From: Anaeromyxobacter oryzae
GTDB lineage: Bacteria > Myxococcota > Myxococcia > Myxococcales > Anaeromyxobacteraceae
Direction: 5' to 3'
NCBI RefSeq assembly: GCF_023169945.1
Contig: NZ_AP025591.1
Coordinates: forward strand, 6,246,501 to 6,310,500
DNA: 64,000 nt
Of the stretch, positions 7,009 to 15,455 are shown piece by piece. Position numbers and translations under genes: made by a program. Within the stretch, counting starts at the first letter, position 1. The number at the start of each line of letters is the position of its first letter. The notes under the pieces are model-generated. The model had not been told where the DNA came from. It did no database searches and saw only the letters and a program-made list of their open reading frames with translations.

Positions 7009-8599
7009 CCGCTCCGCTCCGCGCGTCCTCGCGCTCCACCTGCCGGAGTTCCCGCTGCAGCGGCTGCAGCGGACGCGGGAGTCACTACCCGGCGATCGGC
7101 CGATCGCGATCATGGAGGACGGCCGCGTGGTCTGCTGCGACGCGGCCGCGCGCGCGTCGGGCGTTCGCCCCGGGGCGACGGCCGCGGAGGCGCTCGCCGC
7201 GTGCGGTCGGATCGAGGGAGTCGCGCGCGATCGGGCCGCTGAGCGGAGCGCGCTCCAGGCGCTCGCCGAGGCGCTCCTCGCGCTCGCTCCAGCGGTCGAG
7301 GTCTCCGCTCCGGACGTCCTGCTGCTCGACGCCGGCGCCGCCCATCTCCTCGCGCCGCGCCCGGCAGCGCCGGGCACCGCCCGCGGAGCGAGCGGCGAGG
7401 CCGGCATGGACGAGGCGGACGGCACGGCGGCGGGCGAGCAGGTGCTCGCGGAGCGAGCGGTCGTGGTCGCGGCGGACATGGGCTACGCCGCGCGGGCGGT
7501 GATCGCGACCGGCCGCGGGCCGACGCGGGCGCTCGCCGCCGCGACCGCGGAGGTGGGCGCGGGCCGGGTGATCCGGGTGCCGCAGGCGGCGACGGCGCGG
7601 GCGCTGGCACACCTCCCGGTGACCGCGCTCGGCCTGCCACCCGCGGTCGCCGCGCGCCTCGCCGCCCTCGGGGTCTCCGACGCTGGCGCCCTCGCGCGGC
7701 TCCCGGCGGGGACGCTCGCGCACCGGTTCGGCGCGGAGGGGACGGCCGCGGCGCGCCTCGCGCGCGGCGAGGACGACTCGCCGCTCGTCCCGTACGTCCC
7801 CGCGACGCTCCCGGAGGAGGGCGTCGAGCTCGAGGCTCCGGCGGAGACCGCGGAGCCGCTCCTGTTCGCGCTGAAGCGGCTCGCGGATCGCGTGGCGGCG
7901 CGCCTGGCCGGGCGCGGCCTCGGCGCGAGCCGGCTGAAGCTGGTCCTGAAGCTCGACCCGCGCGGCGAGGAGCGGATCCTCGTCCCGCTCGCGCAGCCGT
8001 CGGCCTCCGCCGGCCGGTGGCTCGTGCCGATGAAGGAGCACCTCTTCGCGATGCGGCTGCCGGCGGCGGTGATCGCGCTCCGCCTCGTCGCGGTCGAGGT
8101 GGCGGTCGTGGCCGCGGAGCAGCTCGCGTTCGGCGATCGGCCGGAGGCGGTCGCCGCGCTCGAGGGCGTCCTCACGCGGCTCGCGGTGCGGCTCGGGGAC
8201 GGGGCGCTGTTCGCGGCGGAGCCGGTCGAGCGGTACCGGCCGGAGGGCGCCTACCGCGCCGTGCCGTTCCGCCCCGCGGAGCGGCGCGGGAATGGGCTCG
8301 CGCGCGACGACACCGGGCCGTCCGCGCCGGCGCCCCGGCCGACCCGGCCGACCCGGCTGCTCGCGGCGCCGCAGCTCGTCGTCGCGGAGGGGGAGGGCGG
8401 ACGGCTGACGGCGCTGCGCGTCGGCGGCCGCGACCGGGCGGTGCTCGCGTTCGACGGCCCGGAGCGCCTCCGGGGCGAGTGGTGGGCGGGCGCGTTCGAC
8501 CGCGACTACTACCGCGTGCGGCTCGACGGGCTCGGCGACTGCTGGGTGTACCGGGACGGCGCCGACGGGCGGCTCTACCTGCACGGGTTCTTCGACTGA
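6998..8599 (+). CDS. imuB: ImuB, catalytically inactive Y-family polymerase homologue
   Basis: 533-residue Y-family DNA polymerase-like protein. The N-terminus (RVLALHLPEFPLQRLQR) aligns with the polymerase palm, but the metal-binding acid residues of DinB (DxDxFF and the later DE) are missing: LHLPEF and LLLDAGAAHL occupy those positions. That loss is diagnostic of ImuB, which acts as an adaptor between the beta clamp, ImuA and DnaE2. A little-finger-like segment follows (residues about 250-370). The C-terminal region ends with WWAGAFDRDYYRVRLDG, a conserved ImuB tail. It overlaps imuA by 11 bases and ends 2 bases before dnaE2. Confidence 0.88.
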   Translation: MQRDRSAPRVLALHLPEFPLQRLQRTRESLPGDRPIAIMEDGRVVCCDAAARASGVRPGATAAEALAACGRIEGVARDRAAERSALQALAEALLALAPAVEVSAPDVLLLDAGAAHLLAPRPAAPGTARGASGEAGMDEADGTAAGEQVLAERAVVVAADMGYAARAVIATGRGPTRALAAATAEVGAGRVIRVPQAATARALAHLPVTALGLPPAVAARLAALGVSDAGALARLPAGTLAHRFGAEGTAAARLARGEDDSPLVPYVPATLPEEGVELEAPAETAEPLLFALKRLADRVAARLAGRGLGASRLKLVLKLDPRGEERILVPLAQPSASAGRWLVPMKEHLFAMRLPAAVIALRLVAVEVAVVAAEQLAFGDRPEAVAALEGVLTRLAVRLGDGALFAAEPVERYRPEGAYRAVPFRPAERRGNGLARDDTGPSAPAPRPTRPTRLLAAPQLVVAEGEGGRLTALRVGGRDRAVLAFDGPERLRGEWWAGAFDRDYYRVRLDGLGDCWVYRDGADGRLYLHGFFD

Positions 8600-8601
8600 C
8601 C

Positions 8602-11600
8602 ATGGCCTCGTCCGCGCGATACGCCGAGCTCCGGGCGAAGTCCTGCTTCTCCTTCCTCGAGGGCGCGAGCCAGCCGGAGGAGCTGGTCGGCCGCGCCGCC
8701 GAGCTCGGCCTCTCGGCGCTCGCCCTCGCGGACGTGAACGGGTTGTACGGCATCGTCCGCGCGCACGCGGAGGCGAAGCGGCAGGGACTGCCGCTGGTCG
8801 TCGGCGCCGAGCTCGTCGTCTCGGGGCTCGTGCCCGGCCGGGCGTCGCGGCTGGTGCTGCTCGCGCTGGACCGCGAGGGGTACGCGAGCCTCTGCCGCCT
8901 CACCACCCGCGCCCACTGCGGCGAGGGCTGGACCGGCGCACCGGACCGGCGCGAGAAGGACGCCGTGGAGGTGCCGCTCGAGGTCCTGGCGGACCGGTCC
9001 CGGGGGCTCTTCGCGCTCTACCCCGGCGCGGACGGTGACGCCGCGGGGCGGCTCAAGGACGCGTTCGGCCGCCGCGTCGCGCTCGCGGTGTCCCGGCACC
9101 GCGTCGCCGGCGAGGAGGCGCGCGTGCTCGCGGCGCGCGCGGCCGGCCGCCGGCTGGGAATCCCGGTCGCGGTCACGAACGAGGTGCACACCCACGAGCG
9201 CCGCCGGCAGGTGCTGCAGGACGTCCTCACCTGCGTGCGCCACGGGACCACCGTGGAGAAGGCGGGCCGGCGGCTGTTCCCGAACGCGGAGCGGACGCTG
9301 AAGGGGCCGGAAGAGATGCTGCGGCTCTGGAGCGACTTCCCGGAGGGCCTGGAGGCCGCCGCCGAGATCGCGGACCAGTGCCGCTTCCGGATGGAGGAGA
9401 TCCGCGGCGAGCACCCGCTGCCCCCCGTGGTGCTGGACCGGCGCGCGCTCGCCGCCACCGCGGGCGTCGCGACGTCGAGCCCGGCGCAGGCGGCGCGGGA
9501 GGCGGCGCCCACCCCGAACCACCGGCTCCGGACGACGATCGCGCCCGCGGCGGCGACGGAGGAGCCCGGGGGCGCGGCCGTGGGCCCGGAGTCGACCAGG
9601 GACGCGGTGGTGGACGGGGTGAAGCTGGGCGAGGCGCACCCCGACGCCACGGCGAGCGAGACGGCGGTCACCGGGATGGCCTTGCTCCGCGAGCTGGTGC
9701 GGGAGGGGGCGCGGTGGCGGTACGGCGGGGAGCCGCCGGAGGACGTGCGCCGTCAGCTCGCGAAGGAGCTCGACCTCGTCGATGCGCTCGGGTACGCGAG
9801 CTACTTCCTCACCGTCTGGGACATCGTCCGGTTCGCCCGGTCGCGCGGGATCCTCTGCCAGGGCCGCGGCAGCGCGGCGAACTCGGCCGTCTGCTACGTC
9901 CTCGGGATCACCTCGATCGACCCGGTGCGGATGGGACTCCTCTTCGAGCGCTTCATCTCCGCCGAGCGCGGCGAGCCGCCGGACATCGACGTGGACTTCG
10001 AGCACGAGCGGCGCGAGGAGGTGATCCAGTACGTCTACGAGCGGTACGGGCGGGAGCGCGCCGGCATGGTGTGCGAGGTGATCACGTACCGCGGGAAGTC
10101 CGCGCTGCGCGACGTCGGGAAGGCGCTCGGGCTGTCGCTCGCGCAGGTGGACCGGCTCGCGAAGCTCGTGGGCGCCTACGAGGACCTCGCGCAGGTCGGG
10201 CCGGAGATCCTCGCCCACGCCGGCCTGGACGGCGCCGCGTCGGAGCGGGTGCGGCTGACGCTCGAGCTCGCCCGCGAGCTGCAAGGCTTCCCCCGCCACC
10301 TCTCGATCCACGTGGGCGGCTTCGTGGTGACGCGCCGGCCCCTCTGCGAGACGGTGCCCATCGAGCCCGCCGCGATGCCGGGGCGCACCATCGTGCAGTG
10401 GGACAAGGACGACCTCGCGGAGCTGGATCTCCTGAAGGTCGACCTCCTCGGCCTCGGCATGCTGACCGCGCTCTCGCGGAACCTCGCGCTCCTCGCGCGC
10501 CACCGCCCCGCGCCCGCGTCGCCGACGGCGGTGCCGCACCCGGACTCGCTCGCCACCATCCCGGCGGAGGACCCCGCCGTCTACGACATGCTCTGCCAGG
10601 CGGACTCGATCGGCGTCTTCCAGGTGGAGTCGCGGGCGCAGATGTCGCTCGCGCCGCGGCTCAAGCCCCGGAACTTCTACGACCTCGTGATCTCGGTCGC
10701 CATCATCCGGCCCGGACCGATCCAGGGCGGGATGGTCCACCCGTACCTCCGTCGCCGCGACGGCAAGGAGCAGGTTCGCTACCCGTACGCGCCGCTCGAG
10801 CCGGTCCTCGCGAAGACCCTGGGCGTGCCGCTGTTCCAGGAGCAGGCGATGCGGCTCGCGGTCGTCGCGGCGGGGTTCACTCCGGGCGAGGCCGACGAGC
10901 TCCGCCGCGTGATGACGCACCGCCGGTCGCACGAGAAGCTCGCCGCGATGAAGGCGCGGCTCGTCGCCGGGATGGCCGAGCGGAGCATCTCCGGGGCCGA
11001 TGCCGAGCAGATCTTCAAGCAGCTGCTCGGGTTCGCCGGGTACGGCTTCCCGGAGTCGCACGCGGCGTCGTTCGCGCTCCTCGTCTACGCCTCGGCCTGG
11101 CTGAAGCGGTACCACCCCGCCGCGTTCGCCTGCGCCCTCCTGAACAGCCAGCCGATGGGGTTCTACGCGCCGCACACGCTCGTCGAGGACGCGAAGCGGC
11201 ACGGCGTCGAGGTCCGCGGCGTCGACGTCGGCGCGAGCGGCTGGGAGAGCGGGCTCGAGGGGCCCACGCCGGGGCGGGCCTGCGCGCCGGGCGAGGCGCC
11301 GGTGCTCCGGGTCGGGCTGCACGCCATCCGAGGGCTGCCGCGGGGGGTCGGGGACGCGGTGCTCGCCGCGCGGGCGGCGGCGCCGTTCGCGTCGCTCGCC
11401 GATCTGGTCCGCCGCGCGCGCCTCTCCCGCGCGTGGCTCGTCCGGCTCGCGGAGGCGGGCGCGCTCGGCGCCCTCGCCCCGGATCGCCGGGACGCGATCT
11501 GGCGGAGCCTCGGCGTCGAGGCTGACGGCGGCGACCTGTTCGCCGGGCTGGCCCCTCCGGAGCCGCCGCCGGTGCTCCCCGCCGCGACTGCCGCGGAGGA

Positions 11601-12003
11601 GGTCTCCGCGGACTTCGCCACGACCGGCCTCTCGGTGCGCGGCCATCCGATGGCGGTCATGCGCCCCGGCCTCGGCAGCGGCCGCATCCGGACGGCGCGC
11701 GAGCTCGTGCGGTTGCCGGACCGGTCGCCGGTCGAGGTGGCCGGGCTCGTCATCGTCCGGCAGCGGCCGGAGACGGCCGCGGGGATCGTCTTCGTCTCGC
11801 TCGAGGACGAGACCGGGATCGCGAACCTGGTCGTGATGCCGGACGTGTACGAGCGGTTCCGGCCGGTGGTGCGCGGCTCGCCGTTCCTGCTCGCGCGCGG
11901 GCGGGTCGAGCGGAGCGGAAAGGTCGTGAACGTCCGGGTGGACTCGGTGGCGCCGCTCGCGCTCGCGCCCGCCGTCGGGAACCGCGCACGGGACTTTCAC
12001 TGA
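8602..12003 (+). CDS. dnaE2: error-prone DNA polymerase DnaE2
   Basis: 1133-residue C-family polymerase, the catalytic member of the mutagenesis cassette. The PHP domain (residues about 5-270) begins YAELRAKSCFSFLEGAS, where the HxH metal pair of DnaE1 is replaced, as in other DnaE2 proteins. The polymerase active site PPDIDVDFEH is at about residues 457-466. A helix-hairpin-helix region and a C-terminal OB fold (AGLVIVRQRPETAAGIVFVS) follow. Residues about 275-352, between PHP and palm, are an Ala/Pro/Thr-rich insert not typical of the family, which explains the extra length over roughly 1050 residues. The ATG lies 2 bases after the imuB stop. Confidence 0.92.
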   Translation: MASSARYAELRAKSCFSFLEGASQPEELVGRAAELGLSALALADVNGLYGIVRAHAEAKRQGLPLVVGAELVVSGLVPGRASRLVLLALDREGYASLCRLTTRAHCGEGWTGAPDRREKDAVEVPLEVLADRSRGLFALYPGADGDAAGRLKDAFGRRVALAVSRHRVAGEEARVLAARAAGRRLGIPVAVTNEVHTHERRRQVLQDVLTCVRHGTTVEKAGRRLFPNAERTLKGPEEMLRLWSDFPEGLEAAAEIADQCRFRMEEIRGEHPLPPVVLDRRALAATAGVATSSPAQAAREAAPTPNHRLRTTIAPAAATEEPGGAAVGPESTRDAVVDGVKLGEAHPDATASETAVTGMALLRELVREGARWRYGGEPPEDVRRQLAKELDLVDALGYASYFLTVWDIVRFARSRGILCQGRGSAANSAVCYVLGITSIDPVRMGLLFERFISAERGEPPDIDVDFEHERREEVIQYVYERYGRERAGMVCEVITYRGKSALRDVGKALGLSLAQVDRLAKLVGAYEDLAQVGPEILAHAGLDGAASERVRLTLELARELQGFPRHLSIHVGGFVVTRRPLCETVPIEPAAMPGRTIVQWDKDDLAELDLLKVDLLGLGMLTALSRNLALLARHRPAPASPTAVPHPDSLATIPAEDPAVYDMLCQADSIGVFQVESRAQMSLAPRLKPRNFYDLVISVAIIRPGPIQGGMVHPYLRRRDGKEQVRYPYAPLEPVLAKTLGVPLFQEQAMRLAVVAAGFTPGEADELRRVMTHRRSHEKLAAMKARLVAGMAERSISGADAEQIFKQLLGFAGYGFPESHAASFALLVYASAWLKRYHPAAFACALLNSQPMGFYAPHTLVEDAKRHGVEVRGVDVGASGWESGLEGPTPGRACAPGEAPVLRVGLHAIRGLPRGVGDAVLAARAAAPFASLADLVRRARLSRAWLVRLAEAGALGALAPDRRDAIWRSLGVEADGGDLFAGLAPPEPPPVLPAATAAEEVSADFATTGLSVRGHPMAVMRPGLGSGRIRTARELVRLPDRSPVEVAGLVIVRQRPETAAGIVFVSLEDETGIANLVVMPDVYERFRPVVRGSPFLLARGRVERSGKVVNVRVDSVAPLALAPAVGNRARDFH

Positions 12004-12111
12004 CCACGCGCGGCGCGCGCCCGGGGCCCTCGCGGCAGCGCCTCCGGCCCCCCCGCTCGACGCCGCGGGAGAGGCGGCGGCCCCGCCCGGGGCGCGGGGC
12101 GCCGGAAAGGG

Positions 12112-12142
12112 GAACGCCCGGGACGAGCCGTCCCGGGCGTTC
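12112..12142. terminator. bidirectional hairpin terminator between dnaE2 and nrdJ
   Basis: GAACGCCCGGGACG (12112-12125) and CGTCCCGGGCGTTC (12129-12142) form a perfect 14-bp stem with a 3-nt AGC loop. It sits between two convergent genes and is the strongest hairpin in the window. The T-tract is short on either side. Confidence 0.75.
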
Positions 12143-12197
12143 GCTCTTCACGATGATCGTAGCCGGCGCGGCGCGCTCGCCGGCCCGAGGCATCCCG

Positions 12198-14966
12198 CTA
12201 GCTGCAGCCCGTCGTCGAGCCGCAGTTCACGCACTTGTAGCAGGCCCCGTTCCGGACGGTGATGGACCCGCAGGTCGGGCAGGGCGGCGCGTCGGAGTCG
12301 GTCACGTGCGTCCCGTTCACGCCGTTCGAGGTCGAGCTCGACGACTTCTCCGGGAGGGGGAGGGGCAGCACGACCTGCCCGGTGGCGCGCTGGTTCGGCG
12401 CCTCGCCCGGGTTGAGGAGCGCGGGCTGCTTCGTCCCATCCTCGCTCGGGAGGAACTTGAGCGAGAGCCAGCGGAAGATGTAGTCCGTGATCGACTTGGC
12501 GATCGGGATGTCCGGGTTCCCGGTGAAGCCGGACGGCTCGTAGCGGGTGTGGCTGAACTTGTCGCAGAGGATCTTGAGCGGCACGCCGTACTGGAGCGCC
12601 ATCGAGACGCTGGTCGCGAAGCTGTCCATGAGGCCCGACACCACCGAGCCCTCCTTCGCCATCGTCACGAAGAGCTCGCCGGGCGTCCCGTCGTCGTACA
12701 TGCCGACGGTCATGTAGCCCTCGTGGCCGCCGATCGAGAACTTGTGCGTGATCGAGCGGCGCTCGTCCGGCAGCCGGCGGCGGGCGAGGCGGGCCTCGGT
12801 CTCCGGGTCGAGCTTCGCCTCCTCCTCCTTGCTCGTGTTGAGCGGCTGGCTCCGCTTGCAGCCGTCGCGGTAGATGGCGACGGCCTTCAGGCCGAGCTTC
12901 CACGACTCGACGTAGGCCGTCTCGATGTCCTCGGCCGTCGCGGACGTCGGCATGTTGACGGTCTTCGAGATCGCACCCGAGAGGAAGGGCTGCACCGCGC
13001 CCATCATGCGGATGTGGCCCATGTAGTGGATGGAGCGGGTGCCGTTGCGGGCCTTGAACGCACAGTCGAAGACGGGGAGGTGCTCGGCCTTCACGGCCGG
13101 CGCGCCCTCGATGGTCTCCATCTCGTCGATGAACTGGAGCGCGGTGGTGATCGCGTCGGCGGAGTAGCCGAGCTTCTGGAGCGCGAGCGGGACCGTGTTG
13201 TTCACGATCTTGAGGACGCCGCCGCCGACCAGCTTCTTGTACTTGACCAGCGCGATGTCCGGCTCGATGCCGGTCGTGTCGCAGTCCATCATGAAGCCGA
13301 TGGTGCCGGTCGGCGCGAGGACGGTGACCTGTGCGTTCCGGTAGCCGGTCTCGGAGCCCTGGTGCAGGGCCTCGCCCCAGGCGTCGCGCGCGGCGGAGAG
13401 GAGATCGGCCTCGACGAGGGTCGGGTCGATCCGCTCCACGTGCTGCGCGTGCTTGCGGATCACGCCGAGGAACGGGTCGCGGTTCCGCTCGTACCCCGCG
13501 AACGGCCCCATCCGCTCCGCGATGCGCGCGCTCATGGCGTACGCCTCGCCCGTCATGAGCGCCGTGATCGCGGCGGCGGCGGCCCGGCCGCCGTCGGAGT
13601 CGTACGGGAGCCCGCTCGCCATGAGGAGCGCGCCGAGGTTCGCGTAGCCGAGCCCGAGCGGCCGGTAGTCCTCGCTGTTCTTGCCGATGGCCTGCGTCGG
13701 GTACTTCGCGTTGGAGACGAGGATCTCCTGCGCGAGCACGGTGAGGTCGACCGCGTGCCGGAACGAGTCGATGTCGAACCCACCGTCGATGGACCGGAAG
13801 TGCATCAGGTTCAGCGACGCGAGGTTGCAGGCGGAGTCGTCGAGAAACATGTACTCCGAGCACGGGTTCGACGCGTTGATGCGATCGGAGCTCGGGCAGG
13901 TGTGCCAGGCGTTGATCGTCGTGTCGAACTGCATGCCCGGGTCGCCGCAGGTCCAGGCGGCCTCGGTGATCCGCTTCATGAGCTCGCGGGCGCGGATGGT
14001 CTCGAGCGCCTTCCCGTCGGTCCGCGCCGTGAGCTGCCACTCGCGGTCCTCGAGCACGGCACGCATGAACGCGTCGGTGACCCGGATCGAGTGGTTCGCG
14101 TTCTGGAAGAAGACGGAGTCGTACGCGCCGCCCTTGACGTTGAAGCCGCCGTCGTAGCCGGCCTCGATGAGCGCCCAGGCCTTCTTCTCCTCGTCGGCCT
14201 TGCAGGAGACGAACTCGACGACGTCGGGGTGATCGGCGTCGAGGATCACCATCTTCGCGGCGCGGCGGGTCTTCCCGCCGGACTTGATGACGCCGGCGAA
14301 CGCGTCGAACCCACGCATGAACGAGACGGGGCCAGAGGCCTCTCCGCCGCCGGAGAGCCGCTCCTTCGAGGAGCGGATCTTCGAGAGGTTCGAGCCCGCG
14401 CCCGACCCGTACTTGAAGAGCATGCCCTCGGTGTGGGCGAGCTTCAGGATCGAGTCCATCGAGTCGCCGACGGCGTTGATGAAGCACGCCGAGCACTGCG
14501 GATGCTCCTCGACCCCGACGTTGAACCACACCGGGGAGTTGAAGCTCATCTTCTGGCGGTAGACGAGGTGCGCGAGCTCGGCCTCGAAGGCGTGCGCGTC
14601 CTCCTCCGTCCCGAAGTAGCCGTCCTTCCGTCCCCAGAGCGCGATGGTCTTCACGACGCGCGACACGAGCTGGCGGACGGAGCGCTCGCGGGTGGGGGAT
14701 CCGAGCGAACCGCGGAAGTACTTGGAGGCGACGACGTTGGTCGCTAGGAGCGACCAGCTCTTCGGGACCTCGACGTCCTTCTGCTCGAAGATGACCGCGC
14801 CACCCTCGCCGGTGATCTGGGCGGTGCGGGTCTCCCAGGCGACCTCGTCGGCCGGGTCGACACCGCGGGTGGTGAAGTACCGCTCCACCGCGAGGCCCTT
14901 CTTCGCGAGCTTCTTGGACGCCTTCGCGGCGCGCGCCTTCTGTCCCGTGACTTCACGCTCCATCAT
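12198..14966 (-). CDS. nrdJ: adenosylcobalamin-dependent (class II) ribonucleotide reductase
   Basis: 922-residue class II reductase that makes deoxynucleotides using coenzyme B12, independent of oxygen. Seen are FNSPVWFNVG, QCSACFINAVGDSMDSI, the active-site loop NPCSEYM (about residue 366), DSACNLASLNLM and APTGTIGFMMDCDTTG. A C-terminal zinc-ribbon tail (CPTCG, then CYKCVNCG, residues about 896-922) is typical of the long NrdJ subclass and may shuttle reducing equivalents. The ATG at 14966 is chosen over an upstream in-frame ATG at 15017 because GGAGGG lies 7 bases before it. It is controlled from the minus-strand promoter at 15226-15253 next to NrdR-box candidates. Confidence 0.92.
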   Translation of the reverse strand: MMEREVTGQKARAAKASKKLAKKGLAVERYFTTRGVDPADEVAWETRTAQITGEGGAVIFEQKDVEVPKSWSLLATNVVASKYFRGSLGSPTRERSVRQLVSRVVKTIALWGRKDGYFGTEEDAHAFEAELAHLVYRQKMSFNSPVWFNVGVEEHPQCSACFINAVGDSMDSILKLAHTEGMLFKYGSGAGSNLSKIRSSKERLSGGGEASGPVSFMRGFDAFAGVIKSGGKTRRAAKMVILDADHPDVVEFVSCKADEEKKAWALIEAGYDGGFNVKGGAYDSVFFQNANHSIRVTDAFMRAVLEDREWQLTARTDGKALETIRARELMKRITEAAWTCGDPGMQFDTTINAWHTCPSSDRINASNPCSEYMFLDDSACNLASLNLMHFRSIDGGFDIDSFRHAVDLTVLAQEILVSNAKYPTQAIGKNSEDYRPLGLGYANLGALLMASGLPYDSDGGRAAAAAITALMTGEAYAMSARIAERMGPFAGYERNRDPFLGVIRKHAQHVERIDPTLVEADLLSAARDAWGEALHQGSETGYRNAQVTVLAPTGTIGFMMDCDTTGIEPDIALVKYKKLVGGGVLKIVNNTVPLALQKLGYSADAITTALQFIDEMETIEGAPAVKAEHLPVFDCAFKARNGTRSIHYMGHIRMMGAVQPFLSGAISKTVNMPTSATAEDIETAYVESWKLGLKAVAIYRDGCKRSQPLNTSKEEEAKLDPETEARLARRRLPDERRSITHKFSIGGHEGYMTVGMYDDGTPGELFVTMAKEGSVVSGLMDSFATSVSMALQYGVPLKILCDKFSHTRYEPSGFTGNPDIPIAKSITDYIFRWLSLKFLPSEDGTKQPALLNPGEAPNQRATGQVVLPLPLPEKSSSSTSNGVNGTHVTDSDAPPCPTCGSITVRNGACYKCVNCGSTTGCS

Positions 14967-15225
14967 CGAACGACCCTCCGCCCCGTGGGCCCTTGGCCGC
15001 GCCGTGGCAAACACCATCCCCTTCGGGCGCGCGATATCGCGCGTCCGCTCGCACGTGCCCCCGGCCGGCTCGCGTTAGTTGCCGGAGGTGTTACCGAATC
15101 GATCTGACATTGGGCCGGCGCCCCCCTGCCACGCCGGCAAAGTCCTGAAATCCCCCGAGATCCTTTCGCCCGACCCGCCCATCCCGCCCGACCTCCCGCT
15201 GCACGTCGCCGTGCCGCGAAGATGC
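14967..15225 (-). other. long untranslated leader of nrdJ
   Basis: About 250 nt separate the predicted nrdJ promoter from its start codon. I looked for a cobalamin riboswitch because the enzyme needs B12, but found no recognisable B12 box or the conserved core. The stretch contains GC-rich hairpin-forming sequence and no convincing small gene. Confidence 0.4.
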
Positions 15226-15253
15226 ACTCTACCAGCCGAGTGCCTGGTGTCAA
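15226..15253 (-). promoter_or_regulatory. promoter of nrdJ
   Basis: On the minus strand a perfect -35 TTGACA (15253-15248) and TAGAGT (15231-15226) are separated by 16 bases. The NrdR-box candidates begin 8 bases upstream of the -35, a position suited to repressor interference with RNA polymerase. Confidence 0.6.
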
Positions 15254-15260
15254 CGCGTGA

Positions 15261-15307
15261 CCACAACATATTGTGGCGTACACGTATGGCAACACAACAT
15301 ACGGATA
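15261..15307. promoter_or_regulatory. pair of NrdR-box candidates
   Basis: CCACAACATATTGTGG (15261-15276) is an almost perfect palindrome matching 13 of 16 positions of the NrdR-box consensus. A second, weaker copy ACACAACATACGGATA occupies 15292-15307. The two begin exactly 31 bases apart, the three-helical-turn spacing normal for NrdR boxes. They lie in the intergenic region between nrdJ and lepA, immediately upstream of the nrdJ promoter. NrdR is the ATP/dATP-sensing repressor of ribonucleotide reductase genes; its own gene is not in this window. Confidence 0.65.
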
Positions 15308-15455
15308 ATTCTGGGGTGTCTTTAGGGTGATCGGGCTTGATCACGACCCCCTTACCCCATCAGGGACGATTCCGGTCGGTATCGCCGGTGGCACGCGGCC
15401 GGCGGCCCGCGGCGTAGCCGCCCCGCGCGGCGCATGTTAGAAGCCTCACGCTCCG

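Noticed and set aside
8575-12000. 1141-codon open frame on the minus strand opposite dnaE2
   Set aside because: Arg/His/Glu-rich composition typical of an antisense shadow in high-GC DNA; the plus strand encodes a complete DnaE2.
12153-14747. 864-codon plus-strand frame opposite nrdJ
   Set aside because: No recognisable domain, and composition is that of an antisense reading of nrdJ.
14967-15225. Cobalamin riboswitch before nrdJ
   Set aside because: No B12 box or conserved core seen on the minus strand.
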